DNA from: Paragonimus skrjabini miyazakii
Taxonomy: Eukaryota; Platyhelminthes; Trematoda; Plagiorchiida; Troglotrematidae
Reading direction: 5' to 3'
Assembly (NCBI GenBank): GCA_014338405.1
Contig: JTDE01001335.1
Location: 74,085-138,084, forward strand
Length of the DNA stretch: 64,000 nt
Part shown: in pieces, positions 1-13,372 of the stretch
Layout of the letters: every line of letters begins with the position of its first letter
Position numbering within the stretch: position 1 is the first letter of the stretch
Program-made: the position numbers and the translations under genes
Notes under the pieces: model-generated
Told to the model about the DNA's origin: nothing
What the model saw: only the letters and a program-made list of their open reading frames with translations
Database searches by the model: none

Positions 1-718
1 GTTTGTTTGTTTGCATGCTTGTCGGCCTATTCGTATCAAGGACGCCATACACATTCTTCCGGCTTGCTTGCGCGCTTGGCGGTCGGACCCTCAGTCTCCC
101 CAGCTATTTCGCGTGTCGGTATCGTTTAGCGCTGATCGAGGCTATTTGTAATTATCGTATAATATAGTTGATGTCTCCACAATTATCTGTATTTTTATTT
201 CGCGTCTGGTATTGTTGCGTATACCTGAGGAAACGTTAATTTGGTGCACGTACGCACTCAACTAGCGCATGCGCACTTGTCCACTACACCCTACATTTGT
301 AATCCCCAACTGCGGGTCATATTTGTGATCAACGGATGCCCAGTTGACATGAAAACAAATGAACTAGCCGAGTGGTTTCGGTTTGAATCGATGAACCGGG
401 GAACTGGGCGCTGAAATCTCTCAAATGAATCTCCAAAATCTCTGAGAAACAAATTTTGTACTTTTGTGGATTCTAACAAACGCCCCCATTCAAGTTGCTA
501 GCTGGTTCAGGCTAAGTTAACTCAGTTTTATTATCCGATACCTTATGTAGCACCTAGTTTTCAATATATATTCCGACCTTGAGCATTGAACGATTGTTTA
601 AGTCTATCACGTCTCGGTCAAATGTATTATAAGTACTCGTACAACTTACGAACGTGTGGACCGGTTGTCGTCTGCTGTCATTCCTTGCTTGGTCTGCGTG
701 TGGTTTCGACGCGGTTCG
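1..718. other. upstream region of the glutamate dehydrogenase gene
   Basis: There is no convincing gene here. The window opens with a short GTTT run. A TATA-like stretch (TATTATAAG) at about 624-632 lies 90 bp before the chosen start codon and could belong to a core promoter, but it is a weak match. The reading frame of exon 1 is open back to a TAA at 599-601. It has no ATG between that stop and 719, so translation cannot start further upstream in this exon. An unspliced 5' leader or an upstream non-coding exon cannot be excluded. Confidence 0.45.
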
Positions 719-3700
719 ATGTTGTCGTCAAAATTCCTGAAATCTGTTACTTCCAAAACATGTAATTTGCTACCTGGAAGGCTCAGCCTACCTCTACTAA
801 ATGTCTCCAGCGGAAATTATTCCACGGAATCTGATGACATTCCCTTCCATGTCATGGTGGGTGGCTTTTACAGCAAGGCGTCTACTATGGTCGAAGCAAA
901 GTTGATCAAAGATCTAAAACAACGGATTTCAGAGGAAGAGAAGGCTAAAATCGTCAAGGGCGTTTTAGGATTCCTTAATCCCTGCGCCCACGTATTTGAA
1001 GTCAACCTACCTTTCAGACGAGATGATGGCACGTATCACATGGTACAAGGCTTCCGGGCCCAACACAGTGTACACCGAAGACCAACCAAAGGTGGTATTC
1101 GATACAGTCTTGATGTAAACCGTGGAGAAGTTATGGCATTGGCTGCTTTAATGACTTACAAGTGTGCTGTCGTTGATGTACCTTTCGGCGGAGCAAAGGC
1201 GGGTTTGTGTATTGATCCGCGCACTTGTTCCGTCAACGAACTCGAACGCATCACTCGTAGATTTGCACTGGAACTCTGCAAACATGGCTTCCTAGGTTTG
1301 TCGCACAACATACGTCAATTTACTTTCAGGCCCTGGTACTGATGTTCCGGCGCCGGATATGGGTACTGGTGAGAGGGAAATGAGTTGGATCGCTGATACC
1401 TACGCAACTACTTTGGGTGAGTTCAACTTACCTGCTAATAATGTTGTTATCTATACTTGTCCGTTATTTTGCTCAACGCGGCAATCACGTTACTACTTTC
1501 ACTGTTCACCACTTTTGTTCTAGGAATTTTTACCGAGTGCCGTGTTAATGCAGTTTTTTAAGTGGCTTGTAGGTTTGCCAGATTTTACACTAAGACGCCA
1601 TCACATTAGGTCATATTTGTGCCAGATAATTTCGAGATTGCAAAACGGGCTGAAACATTTGCACCCATCATACTTGAATATACGATTGTGTGAGTTTCAG
1701 TCCGTCCTTGTTGTCGTGGAACCATCAGATCCTGTTAGTATTGATTTATTTACACCTGGATCAGTTTTCCTTGGGTTGCTTCAAAGTTCCTCATGCTTCA
1801 GCCGTCATTAATGATTGGGCACTGCATAACTCATTCGCTCTTTATCTCCCTTAGTCTGTTTTGATAACCAATCCCAACTCAAGTTGTACCTTCTGTCTTC
1901 ACAGGTCATTTTGATATGAATGCTCATGCATGTGTGACCGGTAAGCCTATCTCGATGGGCGGAATACACGGACGGGTGTCTGCTACTGGTCGGGTGAGTT
2001 TGTACCTGACGCTGGTCTCGTTAAGGCAGGGGCGTTTTCCATTATTCTCTATATGAAGGATGTCGGATGCGTTGCCATGCACTACTATAAAGCATCCGGC
2101 ATAGCACAGATATTTTTCTATTCATTGAGATGACAGTTGCTCGTTTTGTTTTGTTTCGTGTGTTTTTACATAGCGCATAATTCTGAAAGGCTGTTTTTTT
2201 AATGCGGCAACCTTACGCTCACGGCTGAGGTCCTTTGTAGCCAGGTACGAACGTGTAATAGGCTAAATGAATAATGAGGGTTTTGTGGGTAATGGTGTTT
2301 TCAGTACACTTGAAACTTCTGTCTACGACCGCACTGGCATTGTAACAACCGACTATTCCATTTCAAAACCTGAAGAATATTCCGGTGTAGTAAAGTTGCG
2401 TATGTAAACCCGTGATTCATTCTCATTTCCAGGTGCTTGACTCAAGGGTTACATTCGTCCAGTAATCTCATAAGCATAAGTCATCCATGTTGCTCCTGGT
2501 ATGTGCAGGTCTGCTAAATTCTTGACATCCTTTACATGGTCATGGGTTTTGAAATATCTCGGTACTAAGCAAATACGTCTCTTATTGATGTGTAACAATA
2601 CGTACCTTTAGAAGTAACCTCAATATTTACCGAAGGCTGTCTAGAGACTACTAAATAGTTCATCGGGCACAATCACTGATTATTATGTGAAACTTCTAGG
2701 GTGATAAATAGAATTCCATTCCAAATCTTATTTGCGATAATCGTCTGTGCACTTCGGTTCATGCTATCAATATCATCATGCTAGATGCTCCCCTTTTATG
2801 GTAGCATGGCAATTAGGCATCAAACTCAACAACTGATGAATTGTTAATATTGGTTTGAATTCGACCACTTGTAACTGTTTAAGGTACGCCGGGTGAACAT
2901 TTAGAAGACTTTCAGACTGTCGATATTAAAGTGCTTGTCGACTTCAGTGTGCAATAAATCCAATGTCCTTTATTGAATTCACATAACAAGTTTATGTTTA
3001 TCACGCGACGCATCAATTTGCAGGTCACCATTGCCAACAAACAATGAGTTAAAATCGCGCTTTCGAGTATACAACTAACGATGACTATAGGCTTATAGAT
3101 TTCGTGGTATATGAAAGCAAAAACTGCACTCCTAATTATCTGTGAACGTAAATCTGCAGATCGTCATTCACTAACCATATAGAATTTCGCATTGTTATTC
3201 CAAAAACAATAGTTCCAATGCCCCGGCTACATAAATACAATCATTTTAATGGTTCATGTAATATTAACCCAGCTGTGTGCTTTAGAAACAATGATCCTTT
3301 TATCCGGTAGGAATATCCGCCGACTTCATTTCTTATGCTATGCCGCTGAGGCTTTCTGCTTATTTTTTTACACATCGGCCACCATTCAGTTCCACGTTGC
3401 AGGCTACCCATTTTCAAGCTATTCTGTGGTACTTTGAAGATTTGTAACATTAACTATACGATGACCGTTTTGAACATCCTTGCGATTCGCTATACTCGTT
3501 TTCATATTTGATCCGTTTGTCAGCTTGAGTACTGTGCGTTCTCTTCCATCTTGGTCGTCGTGTCGTTACAACTGCAATGGCGCTAGTTAAATCCACGCAG
3601 ACGCCTGTGAGCTGCTGGGTCAACTTTCCACCTCTAAGGCCTAGAATGCTTTTTTAAACGGATTGTATTTGGCTTCAAAACGATATAACGTACGTTAGGA

Positions 3701-6700
3701 TCATGGTTATAAAACCAAAGTATTATTTAACGGCTCTGAGACGTGACCGCTCACAAAGTGAGTACTGAATTACTGGGTTCTTGACCAGAAAGTACTTGCT
3801 TTTAATCCCACATCAGATGGCGTTGACAAATAAACAACGAGACGACTTGGTTTGGACAGTATCTAATGAACTTATTCACCCAAACTGTGAAAACGCGCGG
3901 ATTTAGATCATCATACTCTGCATCAAAAATTGAATCCCGTATGCTGAGCTTCTAGTGCACTGTCGCATGAAGGCGGAATCGACGAATGGCTTTGCAAGTG
4001 TAGTTTAAAACTGTTACTGGCACCCTAGAAATTGTGAACCGTGATCGTCTCTTCGGCTGGGATCCTTGTGACTCACCTGGTCTCTGGCTATAAACGTCAG
4101 GAAATGTGGTTAATCTGATCAAACAGTGCATATATTAATTGACTGTTATCTGTGGAGTAATGTAGCGGTCAGCAGAACCTCAAGATGTCTGGCTGTCTTG
4201 TTGATGTTGTTTTCAACCGAGTTGTTTCTTTGCATACTGTGAACCCCTTGATATTAGTTATTTGAATCTAGTCAGGGTCTTCCCAAGTTAGCGCAGACCA
4301 GTGATGTTGGTCGCCGAATCATCAAAGTTAGTACTCTGACTTTAGAATGGTGATATTTTGAACATTGACGACTTTGTGCGGGTACTCGTTTGCATGAATT
4401 TTTTATACATCCTTGTTTCCAGGGTGTTTGCCATGGTATCGAAAACTTCCTGAATAATCCAAAGTATGCATCAATGGCCGGCCTGACACCTGGAATCAAG
4501 GGCAAAACATTCATCATCCAGGGTTTGGGTAATGTCGGCCTACACACAATGCGATACTTGGATCGTGCTGGTGCGAAGTGCATTGGCGTTGCCGAAATCG
4601 ACGGACAGATTTATAACCCTAAAGGCATTGACCCACGTGAACTTGAAGATTGGAAATTGGTGAGTACTTATTAAGCTTCTTATCTTTCTACAAAAGAACA
4701 AGCACCTGTATTTGGTTGCATTGTTTTACAAGTCGTCACTTGGTGCAACGGTGGAGTCAACTGTGAATGATTTTGTTTAAGTGTACCTATATCATTGACT
4801 CCAGTTCACGGTTGTGTCGGATAGTGTCTACAAATAAAGGGCTTCTAACCAGTTGTGGTATTCAGAAACTCTGATGAACGTGGCATTAATGTATCTAATG
4901 ATATTTGTTTAACAAACGGCTTTTTAAAGTTGCTTATTATTTCTTTAGGAACACCACACTATCTGCGGCTTCCCGAAGGCTGAAGCATACACCAAAGGTT
5001 CTCTTCTCCATGAGGAGTGTGACATTTTAGTGCCGTGTGCAAATGAGAAGCAAATACATGGTGGTAATGCGGACAAAATCCGCGCAAAGGTAATTGGTGA
5101 AGGTGCCAACGGCCCCACTACGCCTGCAGCCGATAAGGTAAGCACTGTTCTGTTCGTACGAAACAGCTGGCGTCCCACTACCAGTGAGTGGTGCGTATGT
5201 TGTAATTTTCACTAATGTCTTGACATATCCTCACTTGTACATGAGTTCACCCTTGATGTTTTCTCTCTCAATCGTACTCTTTCAGTATGTTGTCATTTAC
5301 TCGATTAAGTCTATCTAGTTGGATTTTCCCAGTTTTATGGTCAGCCATAGTTACTCAACTATTTTAAGTAGTTGGTTAATGCTTTTAATGTATGTGGGCT
5401 GCAGTGTCTCCGTCAGATACTGTGTATTATATTACTTTGAGTGAATCTCTGGGTTTGTGTTAACTCAACAGTATAACGACATATTTTATTATCACCTGAA
5501 AAATCCGTTTGATAGTGCTGAACAATTACTTTGTGGTAGACACTTTTCTGAATTATGGACAGTTATGTCAATCGATCTTCTGTGTTTGGTTAACTTGATA
5601 GTATCTAACGTGAAAGCAAATACTTGGCACTGGAAAATTTGAGGGATACAAAATGTTACGTTTGAAGCTTCAGAACGCAGTGAGAAAACAATGTTGTATA
5701 TCGTGGAAGATGCCCATTAAGTAATTAACGGTGGTGTGGCCGTTGCCAGAGTGAAATCACTGCATGATTACAAAGATTCCAGTCAGGGAAAGCGTGCGCT
5801 TTGTTTGGTATTGTAAATTCCTGCTTTTTTTGTTTCTGATTGGGGCATTCAGTTCGGCTAAATTCTACAGGCTACTTTATTTATCCTATAAACGTGCTAC
5901 TGCGTTGCTTGGACCGTTACTTTTGGATGCTAATATCTTTGTCTCCACAGATTCTGAGAGAGAAGAAGAAATTAGTTATTCCTGATCTGTACCTGAACGC
6001 TGGTGGTGTGACGGTTTCGTATTTCGAGTGGTTGAAGAACTTGAACCACGTGAGCTACGGACGCCTGACGTTCAAATATGAACGGGATTCAAACTACTAC
6101 CTGTTGGGTATGCTACATAGGTCCTCCCATCCCTCTGTTTCAACTGTTTAACCCGCTTAACTTAGAGTTTGCCATATTGTGTGTATTATTACGTGGAAGT
6201 TCAATGGACTATCTCAAACCGTATTTTGGAAATCGTCAGCCACAGAAACGGTCTCGGCGTTTTATTTCAGTCCTCTCGCTCCTGTCAAAGATAGATTCCA
6301 GATGCTCAGATTGAGTTCGGCGCAACATCTTGTTACAGGTTCTCAGTAATCCGTGAATAACAAGTAACTACGTAATTGTAAGCACATACAAATACATAAC
6401 CGTATATACATGTAGCGTGGTTGATGTTATCTTGCAGACAGCTTAGAATTAACAAAGAATGTTCGTCTCGCATGTTGTGATTATGTGTCTCTGTCGCAGT
6501 TATGCTAAGCCAGCTGGATCCCCCGGCGAAGGCCGTAGGATTGTCTAGTACACAGTCGGCGTGTTTAGACAGCAAGCTATCTGGAGGTTCGTGCGCCTCC
6601 CTTTTCTGTTACGGCGTACTACTTGATAATCAGGTGAATTAGATTTATGAGGTTTTACAGGAAGCCGGGCTACCAAAGCTTCACTACACTCACTTTGCAC

Positions 6701-9700
6701 TAGCGTTTGTTGCCTTCAGCTTCTTATTTCACGAGACTTCTTCGTATTTGTTGTTTCCAAGAGTGCTGCCAGACAGTGGGCTGCATGGCATTGAGTAGTG
6801 GGCAATAACACTGACTCGGAAACCGATAGAACTGGACTTAGGCTGAGAACCTGGCGTAACTGAAGTAATATTTACGTTAGCGGGAATTCTTGTGCCTGTA
6901 GTGTAGATAATATCTCACATGTATTAGGCCTGTGTCGTGTAAGCCTCCTATGTTAAAAGTGTTTCCGCCACTTCGTTTGGTCATATCCCAGCGTACCCTT
7001 TCAGTCCTGTTTCGTCCTGCGTGCGCGCCGTTTTTGTATTCATTTCACAGAAGTTTTAACGATTGCAACAATTTTCCATAACATTCCATATACGTTATTG
7101 CTTTCAGACAGCGTCAGACAATCGTTAGAAAAGAAATTCGGAGAATCCATTCCCATGGCGCCCTCTGAGGAGTTCCAATCGCGCATTGCTGTGAGTTTTG
7201 GTTGGAAACGACCAGATCTAGCCACAGTTTGTGAGGCCATTTTTCCCCCATTCAAAACCGAGTGTTTTTCTCATCTGTTTAGTCCAGATGGCTCATTTAT
7301 GATGCTTCTACTTGCTGTCTTTCGTGAATGTTCCAGTCTACGCTTCCGCTAATGACCTACATCACTTTTGTTCCGAGCATTCAGTTTCTGTGTTTGTAAG
7401 TCAAGGATGGTTACACTTGAATGCAGGTCAAAACTTTTGGTTTGTGATCAGTACTGTGAACCACATATGGTCCACTATATGATCTTGATACCATTTTGTA
7501 TCCAAAAATGATGTTCAGAATAGCTGTTCGAACACTGATGTAGTGGTTTCCATTAGCTAGTCTTCTGTGTCGCTTCCACTTGAGTCGTTATACACTGGAT
7601 TTATGAGTGGTTCACCCAAATCATAAATAACGGGTAAGATGCCGTTCCGTCAGGCAGTTCGAAATAACTCCGTAGTACCTTTGCTGACCGTTAATCAGGT
7701 AGTAACTAGTTTGAATCGTTGTATGTTTGGGAAGCCTGGGACTATCCGGCCGCTGTTTTTTGAGGTGAGCTTGCGGTTGTTTATCGGTAACATATGCCTG
7801 CTAATCACAGGTTTGAACCCAGGTTATTACTACTTTTGTCTAGGGTTGAACAGCGTGATGGTATTCGGCTCACATGTGACCTTGCAGCAAGACACCATAT
7901 GGTGTAAAAGCTGGGGCTTGTAATCGCCCGTGACAACAAAAACCTTGTAGTTTTAGGACCACCATGTTAGTTCACTTTAGCAACGGACATCTCGCATGTG
8001 GAATTTGTTCTAGTTCATGGTTTTCTAGTGTCCACAGCAAAATGAATTCTCAAGTCTGCGGGCTGTTATAAATATCGTTCAGTAGACTGGTCGAGTTGGG
8101 TTCGTTGTTCTTGATGGGCAGTGAATGCTGCAAGGGCATTGTCTTACTGATGACTCCTTACTCTCAGTTACAGCTTAGAATATGAGCACCGTGATGTTAA
8201 ATGTTGTTAGAATTCAGGCCCCTCCCTTTTGCTTCCTAATTAGAGTTTGCCATTCTCTCCGTGATTGTATGACGGTTAAACATTAGTGTGAGCCACTGAT
8301 ATGTTGCTTTCTGTAATTAAGTGAATGAGAATAATCGCAAATTTATAGTTTAGGCGGTGTTAACGGTATGAAATGTTTCATCATTGTGAGTGTTTGTTTG
8401 TTTCCCTGTGAGTCCTCTGTTCTGATGATTTCGTTTTTCTTCATTTCAGGGTGCCTCAGAACGTGATATTGTTCATTCTGGCCTGGAGTATACCATGGAG
8501 CGTTCGGCTAAGGTAATTATCTCTCATTGTTTACGCATTATCGAATTTCTCTAGGTGAGAGCTGACATAGCGTAAGGATTTTTCGTCGTAAACACAGAAA
8601 ATATTCCCTTTAATTTGTAGACCATATATGAAATGGACAGAAACTAATTGACCACTTATTGAGACTGTCCTCAGTTGGCATGGTCGGCCCATCGTGGATA
8701 CACAATGCACATCAAGACGTTTGATCACGGACGCATTCTGCGGCGTATGTGCACCGTAGATACCTAGCCGTTTATCCCTTGTACTGAAGTCTTTTATTGC
8801 GATCCGTCTGTCCGGATGAATCAAGTCTGCGACATCAAGCCACCTACACTGCCTCATCGTCCGATCTAATTTTGCTCCCTGACTCCTCCGTTAGATGAAG
8901 GATGCGTATGGACGCCATTTAAACCTCAGTATAATGTGTAAAGGTGCCGAAGCGTCAATAAGTTCATCTAAAGTTTGACCCGAGACACCTGTTTCATCAT
9001 CTTTGAAGTGTCTGTTTTGTCCACCAATAGTTCTTTTGGATTGGCCACTTCTACGGAGACGTTTGTAACCGTCATCCTTTTCTGAACCTGTTATTCACAG
9101 ACCTGTAGCTTTGCTGATGTTTAATACTTTCTGTCCCATGCTGTCTTGCACTTCACACGCGAACGACTTGATACCATTGGTTGAATATAACAATGTGGAG
9201 ACGTAAATCGATTTGCATTATGCAAAATCAAAGAGTAACGTTCAAAGAACTAAATGGGGGAATGGAGTTGATCGGATCTGTATGGAGTGTGGTTATCGCA
9301 TTGTTCTATCTTTTTACTACGAGATTTATTCCGAAATGCTTATGAGGTGGTCACTTAATCCAACAAAAAATTTGTTAGAAATTTTCTTAGCTGTGGAATT
9401 GCCGTATGCTTGATTTCACATTTCATTTACGTGATACTTTATGTCCATATTGCTATTTGCCAACCACACTACTGTTGCGTTAGCATACTGTGAGATATTT
9501 AAATGAGAATGTACCATCATACACGTTTAATTAAATGCTGCCGTCATCAAAGGTGATGGCAATCCTACATGAGTACCTGCATGGCTAAGAGATTATATGT
9601 AAGGAAATCCATAAATCTAGACAATGCCTCAGGAGTCAGCAGGCAACTGTGCTGTGGGCGATGTATTTTTTGTCTTTTTACACACTTCTGCTTGCTGTAA

Positions 9701-10459
9701 ATGAGTGTGTGCCTTTTTAACGTGACCTGTCCCATTCACATTTGGTCGGCATATTCAAAGGTAATCAGTATAGCAAAGTTTCGTTGTAAGCTGGCTTGTC
9801 TGTGTTTACAGTACGCGGCTAAGTCATTCACATGCAGACGCTGTTTTTTTTACCATTGGCAATCGGGCGTGGCTTAGCAAATATGTAAACAGTTTATACA
9901 CTGATATCTTGCCAGCCGAAATACGAAAAAACCTGTCGGTTGAAAGTAACATTTGTCTGCATAAACATTCACAACAATCTCCGGCTTCTCCTTCTGTTCG
10001 GTTTTGAATGGTTAACGCAGATTAATTGTGCCATTCTTATTCAATTGCACAATTTATTGTTCGAGCCCGGTCGCCGCGTCTAGGTACCGCTGTCTAGTCT
10101 TGGGCAGCCCGATAACGTATGCCCCACATTTGACTTTGAATAGCACGTGACAAAGAACAACATACCGATCAAAGACTGGTAATTTTTACTGTTTGACCAA
10201 CGAAATCGATAAGTGGAAACGTCCTCCTGTTTGACCGTAATAAGCAGTTGTAGGTTACGTTTCCAGTTTGTTTCTCCTTTTGGCTAAGCATTGATTCTCA
10301 CATTATAATCCCTTTGTCTGTTGTCTTCCCTCTTACTAGCGTGTCATGTCCATCGCGGATACATACAACCTGGGCTACGACATTCGAACGGCCGCCTACA
10401 TCAGCGCAATTGAAAAGATATTCAATGTGTACCTCGAAGCCGGTGTAATCTTCTGCTAG
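719..10459 (+). CDS. GDH: glutamate dehydrogenase, mitochondrial (nine exons)
   Basis: The gene encodes NAD(P)-dependent glutamate dehydrogenase, which interconverts glutamate and 2-oxoglutarate plus ammonia in the mitochondrial matrix. Exons are 719-1295, 1330-1416, 1905-1993, 4423-4659, 4949-5137, 5951-6107, 7108-7190, 8450-8512 and 10340-10459. All introns are GT-AG and all phases match, giving 533 residues and a TAG stop; animal enzymes are about 540-560. The start is ATG 719, because the frame is open upstream but has no earlier ATG. Residues 1 to about 36 are basic and hydroxylated, like a matrix-targeting peptide, ending near NYSTES. The active-site signature PFGGAKAG puts the catalytic Lys at about 160. 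Substrate-site lysines lie in TKGGIRYS (about 124) and LMTYKC (about 148). The dinucleotide-fold loop GLGNVG is at about 285-290. The antenna segment of animal hexameric enzymes is present around SYGRLTFKYERDSN, so allosteric control is likely (family knowledge). The C-terminus ends in Cys. No frameshift or missing key residue is seen. Confidence 0.96.
1296..1329 (+). other. 34-bp micro-intron 1 of glutamate dehydrogenase
   Basis: The sequence begins GTTTGT and ends TTTCAG. Removing it joins G-GC and restores the conserved LGPGTDVPAPDMGTGE stretch. Reading through it gives a stop soon after. At 34 bp it is near the lower limit for splicing; very short 5' introns are known in flatworm genes. 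Confidence 0.9.
1417..10339 (+). other. introns 2-8 of glutamate dehydrogenase
   Basis: Introns are 1417-1904, 1994-4422, 4660-4948, 5138-5950, 6108-7107, 7191-8449 and 8513-10339. Their open frames are short, match no family recognised here and carry no splice-compatible homology to the gene. Apart from a possible LINE endonuclease remnant in intron 8, no repeat with known domains was seen. No second copy of any exon was found that would suggest alternative exons. Confidence 0.85.
8560..8860 (-). pseudogene. possible LINE endonuclease remnant in intron 8
   Basis: An antisense frame of about 100 codons contains HPDRRIAIKDFSTRDKRLG followed by IYGAHTPQNAS. This spacing resembles the middle of the APE-type endonuclease of non-LTR retrotransposons: a strand ending in a DRR-like turn, then the ISxYAP-like core. 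No catalytic residues can be assigned and no reverse transcriptase follows. It could be a chance frame. Confidence 0.3.
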
Positions 10460-11737
10460 GTCGAATGGTTTCGTCTGTCAATTATGCATCGATTTGTCAC
10501 CTTTTTAGACTTCTTTGTTTCTTGGTGCTTACTTTCGGAGGAAGAGGAAAGAAGTGACAGATTATGCAAATAAGTGTACTACACACTCCCACACGTTTAC
10601 ATTGCCTCTTGGAATATGTTTTGGTCTTTCATCTGCTCCGTAGTTTCTCCTCAGACTGAATGTGCAGCTTGCTTCATTTTTTCCCCTGGGTTTCAAGCTG
10701 TGTGTTTTGGAGGTAATCATTGTCGGTCAACGTTTGCGCCATTTATCTTTTTTTATCTCTCCTTCTTATGGACCAACTATTCGACAAATTTGTCTTTTTG
10801 TCTTCCCGTATGATGTGAACACCGTTTCAATGTGCACTGACCACTTGTTTCCAAAAGAAATCACATTTTTTTAATACCTTGTTATTTGTGCTCCAGTTGT
10901 ATTGGCCTGTCGGATAGTAGACCGATTTGGAAACTTTAGATAGCGCGGATTAATCTCGTCCGATGGCTCTTCATTTACTTTAAATTCTAAATTCTGCCGT
11001 TTTTATGGTTTGAAAACTGATCGTATTTGTTTTACGGTTCTGTTTGATTCGGCCGAATGGGACGTCACAAACACACGTCTTACAAGTTTATAGCAATAGT
11101 TTGTTGGAAACTTGGTTTGCGCAACCGATAAAACATTTGAAGGATGCAATATCAATTAGTCAGCAGTAAGAAATTATTATTGGCAATAAGCTCTGCTTAG
11201 TAACGTTTTCGGGCGAGTGTCCCTGGCATTGTCCTGCTGTTTGGCCTGTCTTGATGTCAGGTAATTAGTTTAGTGTCCGCGATTCCGAAAAGCCCCTACG
11301 ATTGTTCTCTAATCGTTTTTCCCATTTACAATCTATGATCACTGAGCTGCAAGACCAGTGAGAATTTGTCAAATACAGTATTCCAACCAATGAGAACCAC
11401 TATGTGAAAGAATCAGAAGGGCTTCTTCGGAAAGATACATGCGATCCGGTCGATGTCAGTGCAACATAAGTAGTAAGATGTCAATTTGTCTGAACCGTCC
11501 ATCTAGACACTCATGTTTAACCCTGATACCATCGGAACTTCCCCTCGTGTTCTGAAATGTTGTCTCCCAAGACATTATGGGATTGAATTGAGTTCTGGAC
11601 TCGGTTTTTTCAATGTGTGTGGGTCAGAGTGGTGCATGTGGATAGCTCAGACGGATGTGCATACATTAGCGATTCAGCCGGTGGTCAGAGCCTGCCACCC
11701 TTCGGCTGAGCTGTCATACTGTCCTCAAGGAAAATAG
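10460..11737. other. 3' flank of glutamate dehydrogenase, nothing recognised
   Basis: This holds the 3' UTR of the preceding gene, but no canonical AATAAA lies within a few hundred bases of the stop, so its end cannot be placed. The remaining open frames (for example at 10574-10813 and 11513-11737) are short and resemble nothing known. Confidence 0.5.
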
Positions 11738-12116
11738 GTCATTGTAATACTCGAAGTGAGGGACTTCGAATAGCCCTAAAAATCGCACTAGAATTGAAAT
11801 CTCCTACAAGTAATAAGAAGACTTCGTACTGGTTGCAGTTGGCAGTTCTTATGAGAAAAACCAAATTTATGAATGTAAAACAGTACTAAAGAAATCACAG
11901 TCTGCCATTAGCTGATCGTATTGGCACATCCGAAGTCAAACTGTACGTTAATTGGTGCATTACAGAACAAATAAATCGGCGAATAACGGAAGGCGTGACA
12001 CCAAAACTGTTCGTCCACTCCTGACGTGGTATCTTTAACGCGACATTCAGATTGGCCCCCTGTTAGATCATCTATTGTGTCAGGATTTTGATAAGCGGTG
12101 AATCGAGTGGATTTTT
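11738..12116 (+). repeat. dispersed repeat, copy 1 of a pair
   Basis: This stretch matches the reverse complement of 43262-43662 along nearly its whole length. Shared landmarks in order are GGGACTTCGAATAGCCCTA, CGTACTGGTTGCAGT, AGTACTAAAGAAATCA, CGTTAATTGGTGCA, GCGAATAACGGAAGGCG and GCGGTGAATCGAGTGGATTTT (each with a few changes in the other copy). Similarity stops abruptly after the GATTTT end in both copies. No open frame spans it. Its class is unknown. Confidence 0.75.
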
Positions 12117-12309
12117 GCTAGTCATGCCCCCATATTGTTTCCCGTATGGCTGTGGTGGACGTACCTAATCCACCAGCAAGAGACCATCCTTGCGGTACTT
12201 ACCTATCACATTGTGCTCAAAATTCTGAACAGCAACTTTTGGAATTACGATCAGCTATAAACTAAACAGGGTTGGGGCTAGGACACAACTCCTCATCAAC
12301 AATATAATC

Positions 12310-13372
12310 AACGCACATCGTTCCACACTATTGCACCTTCGACTTCATACCTACACGCTACATTCTAATTAAATGGGTAAACCTACCTGGACATCCGAAC
12401 TTAACAGGCAGCGCCCCTAATGCCTCAAGGCTTACATAATCAAGCATCTTGGTGAAATCCTCGAAGATGTCATGCAGTAGCCAGTTGTGTCCATGGAATT
12501 TCTGGATTTGTCGAGAGGTGAATACTCTGTCGACAGAACTTCTAATCACCCCCGAAGTGCACACTGATCATCGGGAACACTGGTTTACAAAACTTCTATG
12601 CTACGCTGGTTTAACAGGATTCTTGCTACTACTTTTCCAGCGCAACTCAATAAACTAAAGTCTCGATAATTGACAGTGCTTCTCCTCTTATCCTTACCTT
12701 CAAACAAACGTACTATCAGAGCATCTTTGAACCCCTGCAATACTGTTTTGCTGCTCTCAGGTGGAGTGAACAAACTGGGGCAATGCACGTTCATAAGTTG
12801 GCCATCATTCTTCAGAAGTTCCCTTGAAAATCCATCTTTACCTGCAACATTTCAGTTTCGCAATCGTCCAGTAGCTCTTCGGGGCGAAAGCAAGTGAGCC
12901 TTTGATGTCTTGTTGTGGCAAGCTATTCATGGTTATCCAAATCTCACTGGTAGCAGACAGGTTCAGAAGAGTACCAAAGTGTTTGCGCCCGACTACCAAG
13001 ATGTCCACCAGTTGAGTACAGGAAAAGCCAGAGTTCCAGTCAATCAACGCCTTTGCTAGACTGGACGGACGGGCCTAAAATCGCCTGAATTGATTAACGC
13101 TGTCAGCGATCCGCGTAGCTTTGTTCCTCACCCTATTTTTCCACCAGTTTATAGTGACCAGCGATCGTGTGGCTTCTCTAAGGATCCCGGCTGCAACCGT
13201 GTTTCCCGTTTGTCTGATATGAACTCAGTGCCATTTTCTTCAGTCGTGCAACTAATTGCACGCAGCGAATGCTTGTCCTTTTTCTAACGACCCAGTTACC
13301 ATTCCATTCTTCAACGTCGTTTAACTCGCACCTTTTCGAGCGTTGTTTAACGCACTCGAAGGTTACACACAT
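12310..13372 (-). pseudogene. non-LTR retrotransposon reverse transcriptase remnant
   Basis: Successive antisense frames read as one decayed LINE ORF2. Around 12800-13045 is the linker before the RT (HFGTLLNLSATSEIWITMN, SLPQQDI). At 12590-12790 come the first RT motifs (GFKDALIVRLFEGKDKR, NYRDFSLLSCAGKVVARILL). At 12360-12560 are the RQIQKFHGHNWLLHDIFEDF and TKMLDYVSLEAL blocks that carry the first catalytic Asp region, and KFGCPGRFTHLIRM. Frameshifts and stops separate the blocks, and the YADD motif and 3' end are missing. The clade is uncertain; the FGCP wording is common in RTE- or CR1-related elements. The stretch 13046-13372 may be the part between endonuclease and RT. Confidence 0.8.

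Noticed and set aside
656..718. An in-frame extension of 21 codons before the glutamate dehydrogenase start
   Set aside because: It begins with GTG at 656 and contains no ATG; nuclear genes of animals start at ATG, so 719 was chosen.
1542..1811. 89-codon frame inside intron 2
   Set aside because: Intronic, unrecognised, and without conserved motifs.
7639..7923. 94-codon frame inside intron 7
   Set aside because: No known domain, and it lies wholly inside a well-supported intron.
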